IMG/VR virus record: IMGVR_UViG_3300012926_000041
Span: 1 to 47,333 of that record
Reading direction: 5' to 3' (one strand)
Length of the DNA: 47,333 bases
Source: a virus
Shown: piece by piece, positions 29,596 to 36,664 of the stretch
Layout of the letters: every line of letters begins with the position of its first letter
How positions within the stretch are numbered: the first letter of the stretch is position 1
The notes under the pieces: generated by a model
What the model was told of the DNA's origin: nothing
Database searches by the model: none
The model's input: the letters and a program-made list of their open reading frames with translations, nothing else
Translations under genes and position numbers: made by a program

Positions 29596-30759
29596 CTACT
29601 TGGGCCACTTGAGACTGATGATGATCGGATCCACGAGCTTGCGCTCATCCGAGAGAAGCGTGTTGAGATAGATGAGCTCAATCGCTTTCCGACATCCCCA
29701 TTTCATCGCTTTCTGTCCGATGGCGATGATTTGGCGTGTGGAGCAGATCACCGGATTGCTTTCATCCTTGGCTTTCTGGCGGATGGCGCAGGCCATCACC
29801 GTCAGGACGTTCGCAATCTGGCCCTGAATTCCTGCTGCCATGAGAATCTCTTGTTCGTTGGGGGCATAGTCGATGTAGTAGACTCCTCCCTCCCAACGAT
29901 TCAGAAACGCAGCGTTCATGGCCTGAGAGCCCTGATACAAACCGGACTCGTCCAACTTGAAGCTGTTGCCCGTTGCGACGATGGTTAGCATTCCACCAGG
30001 GATCTTGATTTCCTCGCCATCAATCTCGATGGACCGGGATCTGTCTCGAGTATTCATCTCGAGTACTCGATGGAACTTGAAAAGGACTTCGGGCTTGCCC
30101 GCCTGAACCTCATCTGCGAGATACAGGACTCTTTCGCCCTTTGCGGCGAGACGACAGGCCCGAGCCAGTTCTCCATCTTTGAACTCCGTGATGCTGACGC
30201 CATCCTCCACGGTCACGATGGTTGCGCCGATCATGTTGTCCACGACCGTTTCGCCATCAAAGTTCTGCCGGATGAAGGTTGCCTTGATAGCCTTGGAAAG
30301 AGCTTGGGCCGTTACCGTCTTCCCCGATCCCGTAGGGCCATGGAAGAAAAGGTTGCCGCCCATCTCGCAAGCATCCTGCATCCAAGCGAAGTCTGGGACA
30401 GGAATGTAGTCCCCCATCTTGCTTGCTGGAGCAGGAGTAAAGGTAGGGGCTGCGGGAGCCGATGTCCATCCTCCCGCAGGGGCAGCCATCGTTGCGGCCT
30501 TGACCAGCGGACTTGCGCTGCTGGTCATCTTCATCTCCCAGAGGCAATCGTCATTCAGAGGATTGCCATGGGCCACAACGCGGACCCCATTCAGCTTATT
30601 GATGGTTCCGGCGATGTTCTGGACTTGGCAAATCGTCTTGCACACGCGATACGATCCAACCAACTCCTTCGAACTACGCTTGCCAGTCTTGAGCGCCTCA
30701 AACATCTTGTGGGCGCCCGACATCACAAAGACATTGACTAGCTCCTCGAGCTTTGCCAT
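29596..30759 (-). CDS. MoxR/CobS-like AAA+ ATPase
   Basis: 387 aa, AAAGGACCACTCC before the ATG. Residues 1-80 are an alpha/beta part, 81-115 an Ala/Pro linker, then the AAA+ domain: Walker A GPTGSGKT (141-148), Walker B VLYLADEVQ (211-219), sensor TIVATGNS, and AAFLNRWEGG with the Arg typical of MoxR/CbbQ/CobS. With the VWA gene downstream this is the standard ATPase-plus-VWA pair. The partner complex and target are unknown. Confidence 0.78.
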   Translation of the reverse strand: MAKLEELVNVFVMSGAHKMFEALKTGKRSSKELVGSYRVCKTICQVQNIAGTINKLNGVRVVAHGNPLNDDCLWEMKMTSSASPLVKAATMAAPAGGWTSAPAAPTFTPAPASKMGDYIPVPDFAWMQDACEMGGNLFFHGPTGSGKTVTAQALSKAIKATFIRQNFDGETVVDNMIGATIVTVEDGVSITEFKDGELARACRLAAKGERVLYLADEVQAGKPEVLFKFHRVLEMNTRDRSRSIEIDGEEIKIPGGMLTIVATGNSFKLDESGLYQGSQAMNAAFLNRWEGGVYYIDYAPNEQEILMAAGIQGQIANVLTVMACAIRQKAKDESNPVICSTRQIIAIGQKAMKWGCRKAIELIYLNTLLSDERKLVDPIIISLKWPK

Positions 30760-30777
30760 GGAGTGGTCCTTTCTGGC

Positions 30778-30936
30778 CTATTGGCCTTTAGGTTTGAACT
30801 CAACGACATTATCCCCAGTTCGCTTTGCCTTGATCCCCCGTTTCTGAAGACGGCTCAGAAACCTCTTCTTTTGCTGCTCCTTCTCCGAAGGATTCAGATA
30901 GAACTCATGGAGCTTGGCACCGATCTTGCGTTTCAT
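30778..30936 (-). CDS. Small basic protein (52 aa)
   Basis: From the ATG at 30936, starting one base after the upstream stop. MKRKIGAKLHEFYLNPSEKE then a Lys/Arg-rich helix (QQKKRFLSRLQKRGIKAKR). Fully basic, suggesting nucleic-acid binding. A longer frame to 31200 runs through the upstream gene and was not used. Confidence 0.45.
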   Translation of the reverse strand: MKRKIGAKLHEFYLNPSEKEQQKKRFLSRLQKRGIKAKRTGDNVVEFKPKGQ

Positions 30937-30937
30937 C

Positions 30938-31279
30938 CTAATAGCCCGCCAGTTCTGCGGCATGATCGCGCTGCCGGCTCGAGACTTCCTTCCAGTCCGG
31001 ATAAACAACGTCCCCCTCGATCTCGTTGCCCATCTTGAGTTTTCGGACGTGGCATTTGAAGACGGCGTGACGATCCATCCGCCCATCGCAGTCTTTTTCG
31101 ACAGTATCGTACAACTCCGTGACAAAGTTGCCATCGAAGGTCCAGCAGCGATACTCTCGCTTCCAGCCTTCGTCCGTGCTTTGTCCAATTCCGTGCTCAA
31201 GCTCCTGTCCTGGCTTCAGGGTGATCTTGACGTCGCAGCCATTGATGAAAGCGAAAAACCTTGCGTTGTCCTTGCCCAT
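30938..31279 (-). CDS. Hypothetical protein
   Basis: 113 aa from the ATG at 31279, with GGATTGGAGGATTTT upstream. Mostly strands (ARFFAFINGCDVKITLKPGQ, REYRCWTFDGNFVTELYDT). The cysteines are single, so a zinc site is unlikely. No family recognised. Confidence 0.5.
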   Translation of the reverse strand: MGKDNARFFAFINGCDVKITLKPGQELEHGIGQSTDEGWKREYRCWTFDGNFVTELYDTVEKDCDGRMDRHAVFKCHVRKLKMGNEIEGDVVYPDWKEVSSRQRDHAAELAGY

Positions 31280-31315
31280 AAAATCCTCCAATCCAAGAAA
31301 TCCAAGAACCAAATC

Positions 31316-31705
31316 CTATGAATCTCCGTCTTTCCGGCAATGCATCCCGTCCAGGTCGCTGAGGTCAATCTCGCGCAGCTTCCCCTTCTTGAACTTGGAG
31401 CCCTTCGGAGCCCGCTTGAGTTGGCTCCCCATGATGCGCCAGTTCCCGAACGTCCCGAAGTCCACCAGAACGCGCATGCGCGCAATCCTCAGGACCTTCC
31501 CAACGACCCCTTCTGGCATGCGCCGACCGCAGCGCGGAGACAAAACCAAATCCCCATGCCGGAAATCCATCGCTGCCCGAGAAGCGATGTTTGCCGATTC
31601 TTGCTTGAATAGACCCCAGAGCGTTCTGGCCGCGTTCTCCAGTTCCTCTAGGCCGTACCGTTTCTTGGCAACCAGATCTTCAACCTTTTCAGTGAGAGTT
31701 TTCAT
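31316..31705 (-). CDS. Hypothetical protein with SH3-like stretch
   Basis: 129 aa from the ATG at 31705, with GATTGGAGGATAG before it. An N-terminal helix (60 residues) is followed by FRHGDLVLSPRCGRRMPEGV and IARMRVLVDFGTFGNWRIM, which look like a small KOW/SH3-type barrel, and a basic end. Possibly nucleic-acid binding. Name not known. Confidence 0.5.
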   Translation of the reverse strand: MKTLTEKVEDLVAKKRYGLEELENAARTLWGLFKQESANIASRAAMDFRHGDLVLSPRCGRRMPEGVVGKVLRIARMRVLVDFGTFGNWRIMGSQLKRAPKGSKFKKGKLREIDLSDLDGMHCRKDGDS

Positions 31706-31722
31706 CCTATCCTCCAATCATC

Positions 31723-31794
31723 CTAGAAAAAGAAAACCTGCTCAATGTCACAGTCCTGACTCAAGAGGGTCGCAATGATCTCCAGGTCGCTCAT
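31723..31794 (-). CDS. Very small ORF (23 aa)
   Basis: ATG at 31794 with AAGGAACATTTT upstream; encodes MSDLEIIATLLSQDCDIEQV and ends FFF. It follows a UUCG-capped hairpin near 31814-31825 (GGCC TTCG GGCC on the minus strand) and leads into the shared leader of the next gene. May be a leader peptide or a tiny protein. Confidence 0.35.
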   Translation of the reverse strand: MSDLEIIATLLSQDCDIEQVFFF

Positions 31795-31832
31795 AAAATG
31801 TTCCTTTCTTGGCCCGAAGGCCTGTTAGAAAA

Positions 31833-32147
31833 CTATCGACCAGAAACGAAACAATGACTGCCCTTATGACCCTTGACTTGGTTACAGGTTACCATCCGGC
31901 CAGAACCGCCATGGCTTGGATACTTCTTTTTGCAAATCCCGCCAAGCTTTGCCAGACGCTTCAGTATTGCTTCCGACCGCTGATCAAATTCGCGCCGAGC
32001 CTGTTCACGTTCCTTCAAAATCAAACGGTAAGCCAGTCTCAGATTTGAAAGCTCGTGAGTTTTTGATTGATGAGTCTGATGGAGCCCCTTATGACCAACT
32101 TCCTTGACGCAGCGCATGTTCATGAACGTTGCTTTGCATTTCGCCAT
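31833..32147 (-). CDS. Protein with two C-x-H-x-G-x-H-type motifs around a coiled coil
   Basis: 104 aa from ATG 32147, after TTTGGAGGATTCT. Motif one: MRCVKEVGHKGLHQTH; motif two: VTCNQVKGHKGSHC. Between them is a charged helix (AYRLILKEREQARREFDQR). The repeated C...GHKG-x-H likely binds metal. This gene is the first after the large structured RNA. Function unknown; related motif in the 21523-21729 protein. Confidence 0.55.
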   Translation of the reverse strand: MAKCKATFMNMRCVKEVGHKGLHQTHQSKTHELSNLRLAYRLILKEREQARREFDQRSEAILKRLAKLGGICKKKYPSHGGSGRMVTCNQVKGHKGSHCFVSGR

Positions 32148-32179
32148 AGAATCCTCCAAACAGGAATCCAAATTAGATT

Positions 32180-32925
32180 CCCAAGGCGACCTAGGTTTGC
32201 AGTCCCTAGGCCGATGTTGGAAATCTTTCTTGTCGTTGCCTCACAGCATCTGAAGAGACAAGGACCTTCAGAGGTGAGCCACGGGAACCTTGCGGACCCG
32301 CAATTAGATTCTTTCGGATAGCTCCGTTAGACCGTTGCGCCGTTCGAAGTCCACCAGACCGTTCTAGGGTCCAGCATCGTTCCTAGCCCGTTCCTTACTT
32401 GCGCGCCAGGTCCGCATTTTCGCTTCACAGCGTCATGCGGCAGCAGCCTCAACTCCCGGTCCCATTTAAGGGCATCCGTCTTTCGCAAGATCGGACATCG
32501 GGGAGCAGTAGCTTCAGGAAGGTAGCCGACTTCAGGCATTCAACTTAGTTCAGGTCGGAGACGTTTTCCGCGTATCGCGCAGTCTCTACCCTTCCATCGA
32601 CCGGGCGGTCATGGGTCCGGTTTTGGGGTCCGGACTTTCGGAGAAGGGTTTCTACTTCGACCCCTAGTGAAGGAGCGGCCGTTGAAGGCTTTCCTTTTTC
32701 TAGGCCCAGTTCTCACAGAACACGATTTTCGAATCTTCCCGAAGCTTAGACTTCGGTTGCCCCGACCGACAGGTCAGGGAAGTCTTACAGGGATCCCGCA
32801 GGACACTTCACCGCCGTTAGGACGGCCAACCCCTTTATCGTCTCGATTCGAAAGAGCGTTTACTACGTACTAAGTATCGTCTAGGAATGGCTCTCTGGCG
32901 AATTAAATCCAAGTCCGGACTCCTT
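32180..32925 (-). ncRNA. Candidate large structured (ornate) noncoding RNA, about 745 nt
   Basis: No credible ORF on either strand, yet dense local helices. Examples: 32187-32195/32205-32213 (9 bp); 32249-32255/32266-32272 (7 bp); 32412-32417 with 32435-32440 stacked on 32421-32424/32429-32432; 32475-32482/32487-32495; 32594-32602/32607-32614; 32615-32620/32630-32635; 32739-32744/32751-32756; 32760-32767/32772-32779; 32813-32817/32822-32826. On the minus strand two are closed by GNRA tetraloops (GUGA, GCGA), and several plus-strand A-C mismatches become G-U pairs, so the RNA is most likely minus-strand. A TATAAT lies just upstream at 32928-32933. Size and phage setting recall GOLLD/ROOL-like giant RNAs, but I could not match it to either. 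Confidence 0.62.
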
Positions 32926-32927
32926 CT

Positions 32928-32933
32928 ATTATA
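32928..32933 (-). promoter_or_regulatory. TATAAT -10-like element before the large RNA
   Basis: A perfect TATAAT on the minus strand, 32933 to 32928, with predicted start near 32921. No good -35 hexamer is seen 17 nt upstream, so this may be an activator- or sigma-dependent promoter or a chance match. It sits between the primase stop and the structured RNA. Confidence 0.35.
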
Positions 32934-32946
32934 CAGCTATCCGGAC

Positions 32947-32963
32947 CCCCTACGAGCTAGGGG
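32947..32963 (-). terminator. Short hairpin directly after the primase stop
   Basis: CCCCTA (32947-32952) pairs with TAGGGG (32958-32963), 5-nt loop; it starts at the base next to the primase stop. No T-run on the minus strand. Could separate the primase transcript from the RNA below it. Confidence 0.35.
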
Positions 32964-33977
32964 CTATTTGAAGGCTTTCTTGCCCATCCAATTCGATGGT
33001 TCTTTTTGAGTGCGTCCCATCAAACTTTTTTTCGATTTGAGCAATTTTTCTAACAGCTCCTCTGGCGTTAAATCATCCGGATCACCAGATTCCAGTTCTG
33101 TAATATAAACGGGAGCCTCATACCACGTCGAAAGTTCTGCGGCAGTTGACCTTGCGTCCTTCACGGCATCACTATCAAACATGACCCAGAGTGCAGACGG
33201 AGAAAAATATTCCAGGTACATGATCTGGATCCGACTGATCTTGTGACCAAGCAACGCAATCGCTTTGTGAGGCATTTCTAAAAGCCTGAAGACCTTGTCC
33301 AGATAGATCGCATCGAACGGCCCTTCAACGATCACGATGGGGTCATTTTCTTTGACCCATTGGACACCATACAACGCATCCGTCTTGGAGTACGTAGTCC
33401 CATCATCAAACGGATTCTTTGTCTTGGGATCAAAGTTACCAATGAACCGTCTCGCTTGGAACGTGACATTCTTGTGATGCTCGTCTTGGACTGGAAAGAT
33501 CAAGTGTTGAAGATAATCTCCAGACTCTGCGTATCCAATGTTCCAGCGTTTCACGTCCATATAGTCCAAGCCACGTCGTTCAAGAAGCTTGTAGGCCATC
33601 TGACAGGCATTGCTTTTATTTTTCTTATAGATCTCCTTGAACTCTGGAGGGAATGGCATCATCTCAAGTCTTGGTAGTAGTTTGTCCTTACCGTTCCCGA
33701 ATCGTTGATTGGACGAAGCCTTCAAGACTTTATTCCTCAAGTCCTCTGTGCTCATGTTGAGCTGACCTGGCTTGATGTTCAGCTCACGGAATAATCTGAA
33801 GACGTTCCCGGACTCTTCGCAACGGAAGCAATGCCAGCCGGTTCCCTTGACCCAGCATTTGAATTTCTCGTTGCCACAGAACGGACAGTTGATCGAAACG
33901 TCGCCAGTTGAACGTTCCCGGACATCAACGCCATTGCTTTGAAAGAGACTCAGGAGCTGTTCTTTAGTAAAGTTCAT
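32964..33977 (-). CDS. DnaG-type DNA primase
   Basis: 337 aa. An N-terminal zinc finger (C31, C34, then HCFRC at 49-53), a linker, then the primase core and TOPRIM domain with IVIVEGPFDAIYL (E218, D222) and VMFDSDAVKDA (D268, D270). Shorter than host DnaG (about 600 aa) because the C-terminal helicase-binding domain is reduced or absent. Works with the DnaB-like helicase two genes upstream. Start overlaps the previous gene's stop by four bases. Confidence 0.88.
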   Translation of the reverse strand: MNFTKEQLLSLFQSNGVDVRERSTGDVSINCPFCGNEKFKCWVKGTGWHCFRCEESGNVFRLFRELNIKPGQLNMSTEDLRNKVLKASSNQRFGNGKDKLLPRLEMMPFPPEFKEIYKKNKSNACQMAYKLLERRGLDYMDVKRWNIGYAESGDYLQHLIFPVQDEHHKNVTFQARRFIGNFDPKTKNPFDDGTTYSKTDALYGVQWVKENDPIVIVEGPFDAIYLDKVFRLLEMPHKAIALLGHKISRIQIMYLEYFSPSALWVMFDSDAVKDARSTAAELSTWYEAPVYITELESGDPDDLTPEELLEKLLKSKKSLMGRTQKEPSNWMGKKAFK

Positions 33978-34597
33978 GAGTTGACGTAACCGCAGTATTT
34001 GCAGGATATTCTAGCTCGATGACTTGAAATGCAGCTCCTACTTTCAACAGGATACCGTAGGTCCGAAAAATTATCGCACCGGGTACAGACATCGGTAAGG
34101 CGGACGTGATGATCGCAGCATTCATCCAGGCTTTCTTTTTTCTCTGAAGGGTCTACTCTGACTGGCATGGAGCCTTCCTCTTCTGAGGCATAATGTTTTG
34201 CTGTCTTCAAACCGGACGTATCAAGGCAGCTCTTGCACAGAAGAATGCTCCGGTAATCTCCGGTTAACCTTGACGTCTTCCCGTCAAGTGATGCCTGACT
34301 CCTTGATCCCTCACCAATGATGGCCATTCGGATTTTCGCCCAGCCCGTGTAATCCTTGATGATGCCAGACTCCTCATCAACTCTTTGACCCGCCATCAGC
34401 CTCCATTTTGCCTTTTCTCCTTCAACAATTGCCCCATTGTTGGTCCTGGCAACATTCTTCACGAGTCCAACGATTTCAAACGGGACATCTTCGTCGCACC
34501 AAGAGCATTGCTCCGTCAGGTCTGCCCTCATCAGCATCTCCTGAAGAGCAGGCTTCAGATCTTCGCAAAGCTTCTTCAATAGTTCATCGACGGTCAT
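33974..34597 (-). CDS. Cysteine-rich hypothetical protein between helicase and primase
   Basis: 207 aa. CSWCDEDVPFE, CKSCLDTSGL, CCDHHVRLTDVCTRC and CKYCGYVNS suggest several zinc sites. Between them lies an alpha/beta part (WAKIRMAIIGEGSRSQ). Overlaps with both neighbours by four bases, so it may belong with the primosome; a helicase loader or accessory is possible but has no motif support. Confidence 0.5.
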   Translation of the reverse strand: MTVDELLKKLCEDLKPALQEMLMRADLTEQCSWCDEDVPFEIVGLVKNVARTNNGAIVEGEKAKWRLMAGQRVDEESGIIKDYTGWAKIRMAIIGEGSRSQASLDGKTSRLTGDYRSILLCKSCLDTSGLKTAKHYASEEEGSMPVRVDPSEKKESLDECCDHHVRLTDVCTRCDNFSDLRYPVESRSCISSHRARISCKYCGYVNS

Positions 34598-35937
34598 GCT
34601 GCCCTCCCTTCGTCATCATATTCAACTTCCTTCATGAGCGCGATTTTCCAGTTGAACGCAACCCTTGATGTCCGTTCCGTTTGCGCTTCTCTTGAACCCG
34701 CAAAGAACAGCCGGAGCCGTTTCTTTTTCCGCTCTTCCTCCGTACCGCACAACGCAATGATATGGTCAGCAACTTGACATTTTGCGTATGACTCGGCAAT
34801 GTCTTCCATCCGAATGATAGGCTTTGTAGCGGCTGCCCGATTGCACTGAGATGCGGTGACAAGAGTGCAGTCAAACTCTTGAGCCATCGCCCGTAGTCCT
34901 TCAAAAACATCTCCCTGAATAAATCGCTCTGAACTCCCATCTTTATCTTTTCCATAGGCTCCACTCCTCAACAGATCCCCATAGTCCACGATGATGATGT
35001 CAGGCTTGATGTCGTCCTTATTCTGGAGATGGTACAAATAGCTCTTGATCGTTTCAACCGTGGCCGTCTTTGTTGGGTAGCCCTTGACGATCAGCTTGCC
35101 GCCGTGGAGCTGGGCAAACTTCTGAACGCGCTTGATTGTCTTCTTCGGGGCTTTCTCGATTCGAGCAACCCTAGAAATCCTTGAAGCATATCGCTTCATG
35201 ATTTTCTTTTCCGAGATCTCGAGCGTGAAGTGAACCACCGTCTTCCCTCTCAAGAGATTCGCAAAGCCTACGTTAATGAGGGCCATGGACTTCCCGAATT
35301 TTGCCGGAGCAATAAAGACAGTCAATGTTCCCGGATCCATTCCACCATCCATCCACTTGTCAATCCGCTTGAATCCGGTGGTCGCGCAGCGACCCTTATC
35401 TCTATTCAAGAGTTGCGGGAGTTCTTGAATCATCTTAAAGAAGTTGGACCCGCCCTGTTCTAAAACTGACAGTTCCCGGACTTTCTTGGAGATGAACGCT
35501 TTCGATTCTTCGGGATCTCCTTCCAATTCAATCTTCTCAATCGCTTCAATATAAGAGCGTTTCAGAGACTGAACACGACAGAACCGGAGAGCCTCATCCT
35601 TTACATATTGAGTTGAACCATTCGGATGTCTGAAGATTCTCTTTAAGAGTTTCTGAACCGGCCTGAGTACAAACTTCTGTTTCTGAGCTTCATCTTTAAC
35701 TTTTACCTCTTTCATGAGTCTCTGAGAGAGTTCATTCAGGACAGAGACTTTATTGGGGACTTCCCGATTCCTGAGATAGATCTTGTAAATTGATTCTGCC
35801 GCCAACATATGGATTTGCTTGTCAAAGAATTTCGGTTCAAGCAATCCAATCGTCTCTCTCATGAATTTCTTATCATGAAGAAGACAATTCAAGATAGCGG
35901 TCTGGAACTGAGGAGGGAATCCAAATCTTTCAGCCAT
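34594..35937 (-). CDS. dnaB: DnaB-like replicative helicase
   Basis: 447 aa. N-terminal 150 residues helical, as in DnaB. RecA-type motor: Walker A IAPAKFGKS (209-217), HFTLEISEKKI, Walker B PDIIIVDYGDLL (311-322), and TASQCNRAA near 361. The Walker A has Ala-Lys-Phe-Gly in place of the usual R-P-x-x-G. It unwinds DNA at the fork with the primase and DnaE halves. A long inverted repeat lies right upstream. Confidence 0.88.
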   Translation of the reverse strand: MAERFGFPPQFQTAILNCLLHDKKFMRETIGLLEPKFFDKQIHMLAAESIYKIYLRNREVPNKVSVLNELSQRLMKEVKVKDEAQKQKFVLRPVQKLLKRIFRHPNGSTQYVKDEALRFCRVQSLKRSYIEAIEKIELEGDPEESKAFISKKVRELSVLEQGGSNFFKMIQELPQLLNRDKGRCATTGFKRIDKWMDGGMDPGTLTVFIAPAKFGKSMALINVGFANLLRGKTVVHFTLEISEKKIMKRYASRISRVARIEKAPKKTIKRVQKFAQLHGGKLIVKGYPTKTATVETIKSYLYHLQNKDDIKPDIIIVDYGDLLRSGAYGKDKDGSSERFIQGDVFEGLRAMAQEFDCTLVTASQCNRAAATKPIIRMEDIAESYAKCQVADHIIALCGTEEERKKKRLRLFFAGSREAQTERTSRVAFNWKIALMKEVEYDDEGRAA

Positions 35938-35955
35938 TTCTCTCTCTTCTCACTA

Positions 35956-36041
35956 ATCGGATGATGCTACTGTAGTTCCCTTATATTCTCTTAATTACTC
36001 TTCTACTCTTATTACTAGTAATACTAGTAGCATCGTCCGAT
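35956..36041. other. Long inverted repeat with AT-rich loop upstream of the helicase gene
   Basis: Arms 35956-35971 and 36026-36041 match at 15 of 16 pairs (sixteenth is a wobble on the plus strand). The 54-nt loop is pyrimidine-rich on the plus strand and has the nested repeat TTACTAGTAATACTAGTAG. One arm is in the end of the upstream gene. May be an operator, an origin-like element or an mRNA hairpin before dnaB. Confidence 0.5.
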
Positions 36042-36605
36042 CCTAAATTTTGCCTCTCTTTTCATACTTGAAACCCAAAAAGGAGCCACATGAATGATTT
36101 CAAGCTCTCTCATCATGGACATATGTCGATTCTCATCCCTCCTTTGGATTGACTCTTCAGCGGTAACCGAACATGAGACAAGGATCTTGAATTTCGCCTT
36201 AACCTTCGAAAGGGCTTGAATTGAGAATGCGTTGATGCCCTTATCAATCCGGCCTGCCAGAAAAGTCCCTGAATGTCTTGAACCATTCGTTGTTTCCTGA
36301 TAGTCCATCCACTCGACGTCAAGACTTGTGGAGTCTTGTCTCCCAGCAAAAATTGGACCAAGCCCTTCAGAGCGATAGACCCCCATACATCCAAATGCTT
36401 CTCCAAGAATTGCTAGTGGGCCCTGAACTCCATATTTTCCAAGTTCAGAAACCTGGTAGTGGTGCGTTGAGATCTTGTCAGACTGTTCAAGATCAAGAAG
36501 ATCTTTTACCCCGTGCCTCTTCATCAGGGAATACAGATGAGAGTAATGTTTAAGGCTCCGGCGAACGATCATGTTGCAAGCAAACCAGATGTCATCCTTG
36601 TTCAT
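36024..36605 (-). CDS. Hypothetical protein
   Basis: 193 aa, GAGGAAGGGAATCT before the ATG. Helical start (IVRRSLKHYSHLYSLMKRHG), then a mixed region with LGEAFGCMGVYRSEG and FLAGRIDKGINAFSIQALSK. No recognised motif. It sits between the UvsW-like and DnaB-like helicase genes, so a replication role is possible. Its end carries one arm of the inverted repeat at 35956-36041. Confidence 0.5.
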   Translation of the reverse strand: MNKDDIWFACNMIVRRSLKHYSHLYSLMKRHGVKDLLDLEQSDKISTHHYQVSELGKYGVQGPLAILGEAFGCMGVYRSEGLGPIFAGRQDSTSLDVEWMDYQETTNGSRHSGTFLAGRIDKGINAFSIQALSKVKAKFKILVSCSVTAEESIQRRDENRHMSMMRELEIIHVAPFWVSSMKREAKFRIGRCY

Positions 36606-36664
36606 AGATTCCCTTCCTCAGTATGAAATTGATGCCAGTCAGGCTCTCCGGTTGCGTGATACTT

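Noticed and set aside
32327-32539. 70-aa minus-strand ORF inside the large ORF-free stretch
   Set aside because: No ribosome site, odd composition, and it runs across several helices of the candidate RNA.
32836-32856. tRNA-like T-loop word (TTCGAATC on the minus strand)
   Set aside because: No flanking 5-bp T stem, acceptor stem or anticodon arm can be drawn around it.
32925-32964. Primase split by an intron in the gap that follows it
   Set aside because: The 337-aa primase has its zinc finger and full TOPRIM domain; no missing exon lies beyond its stop.
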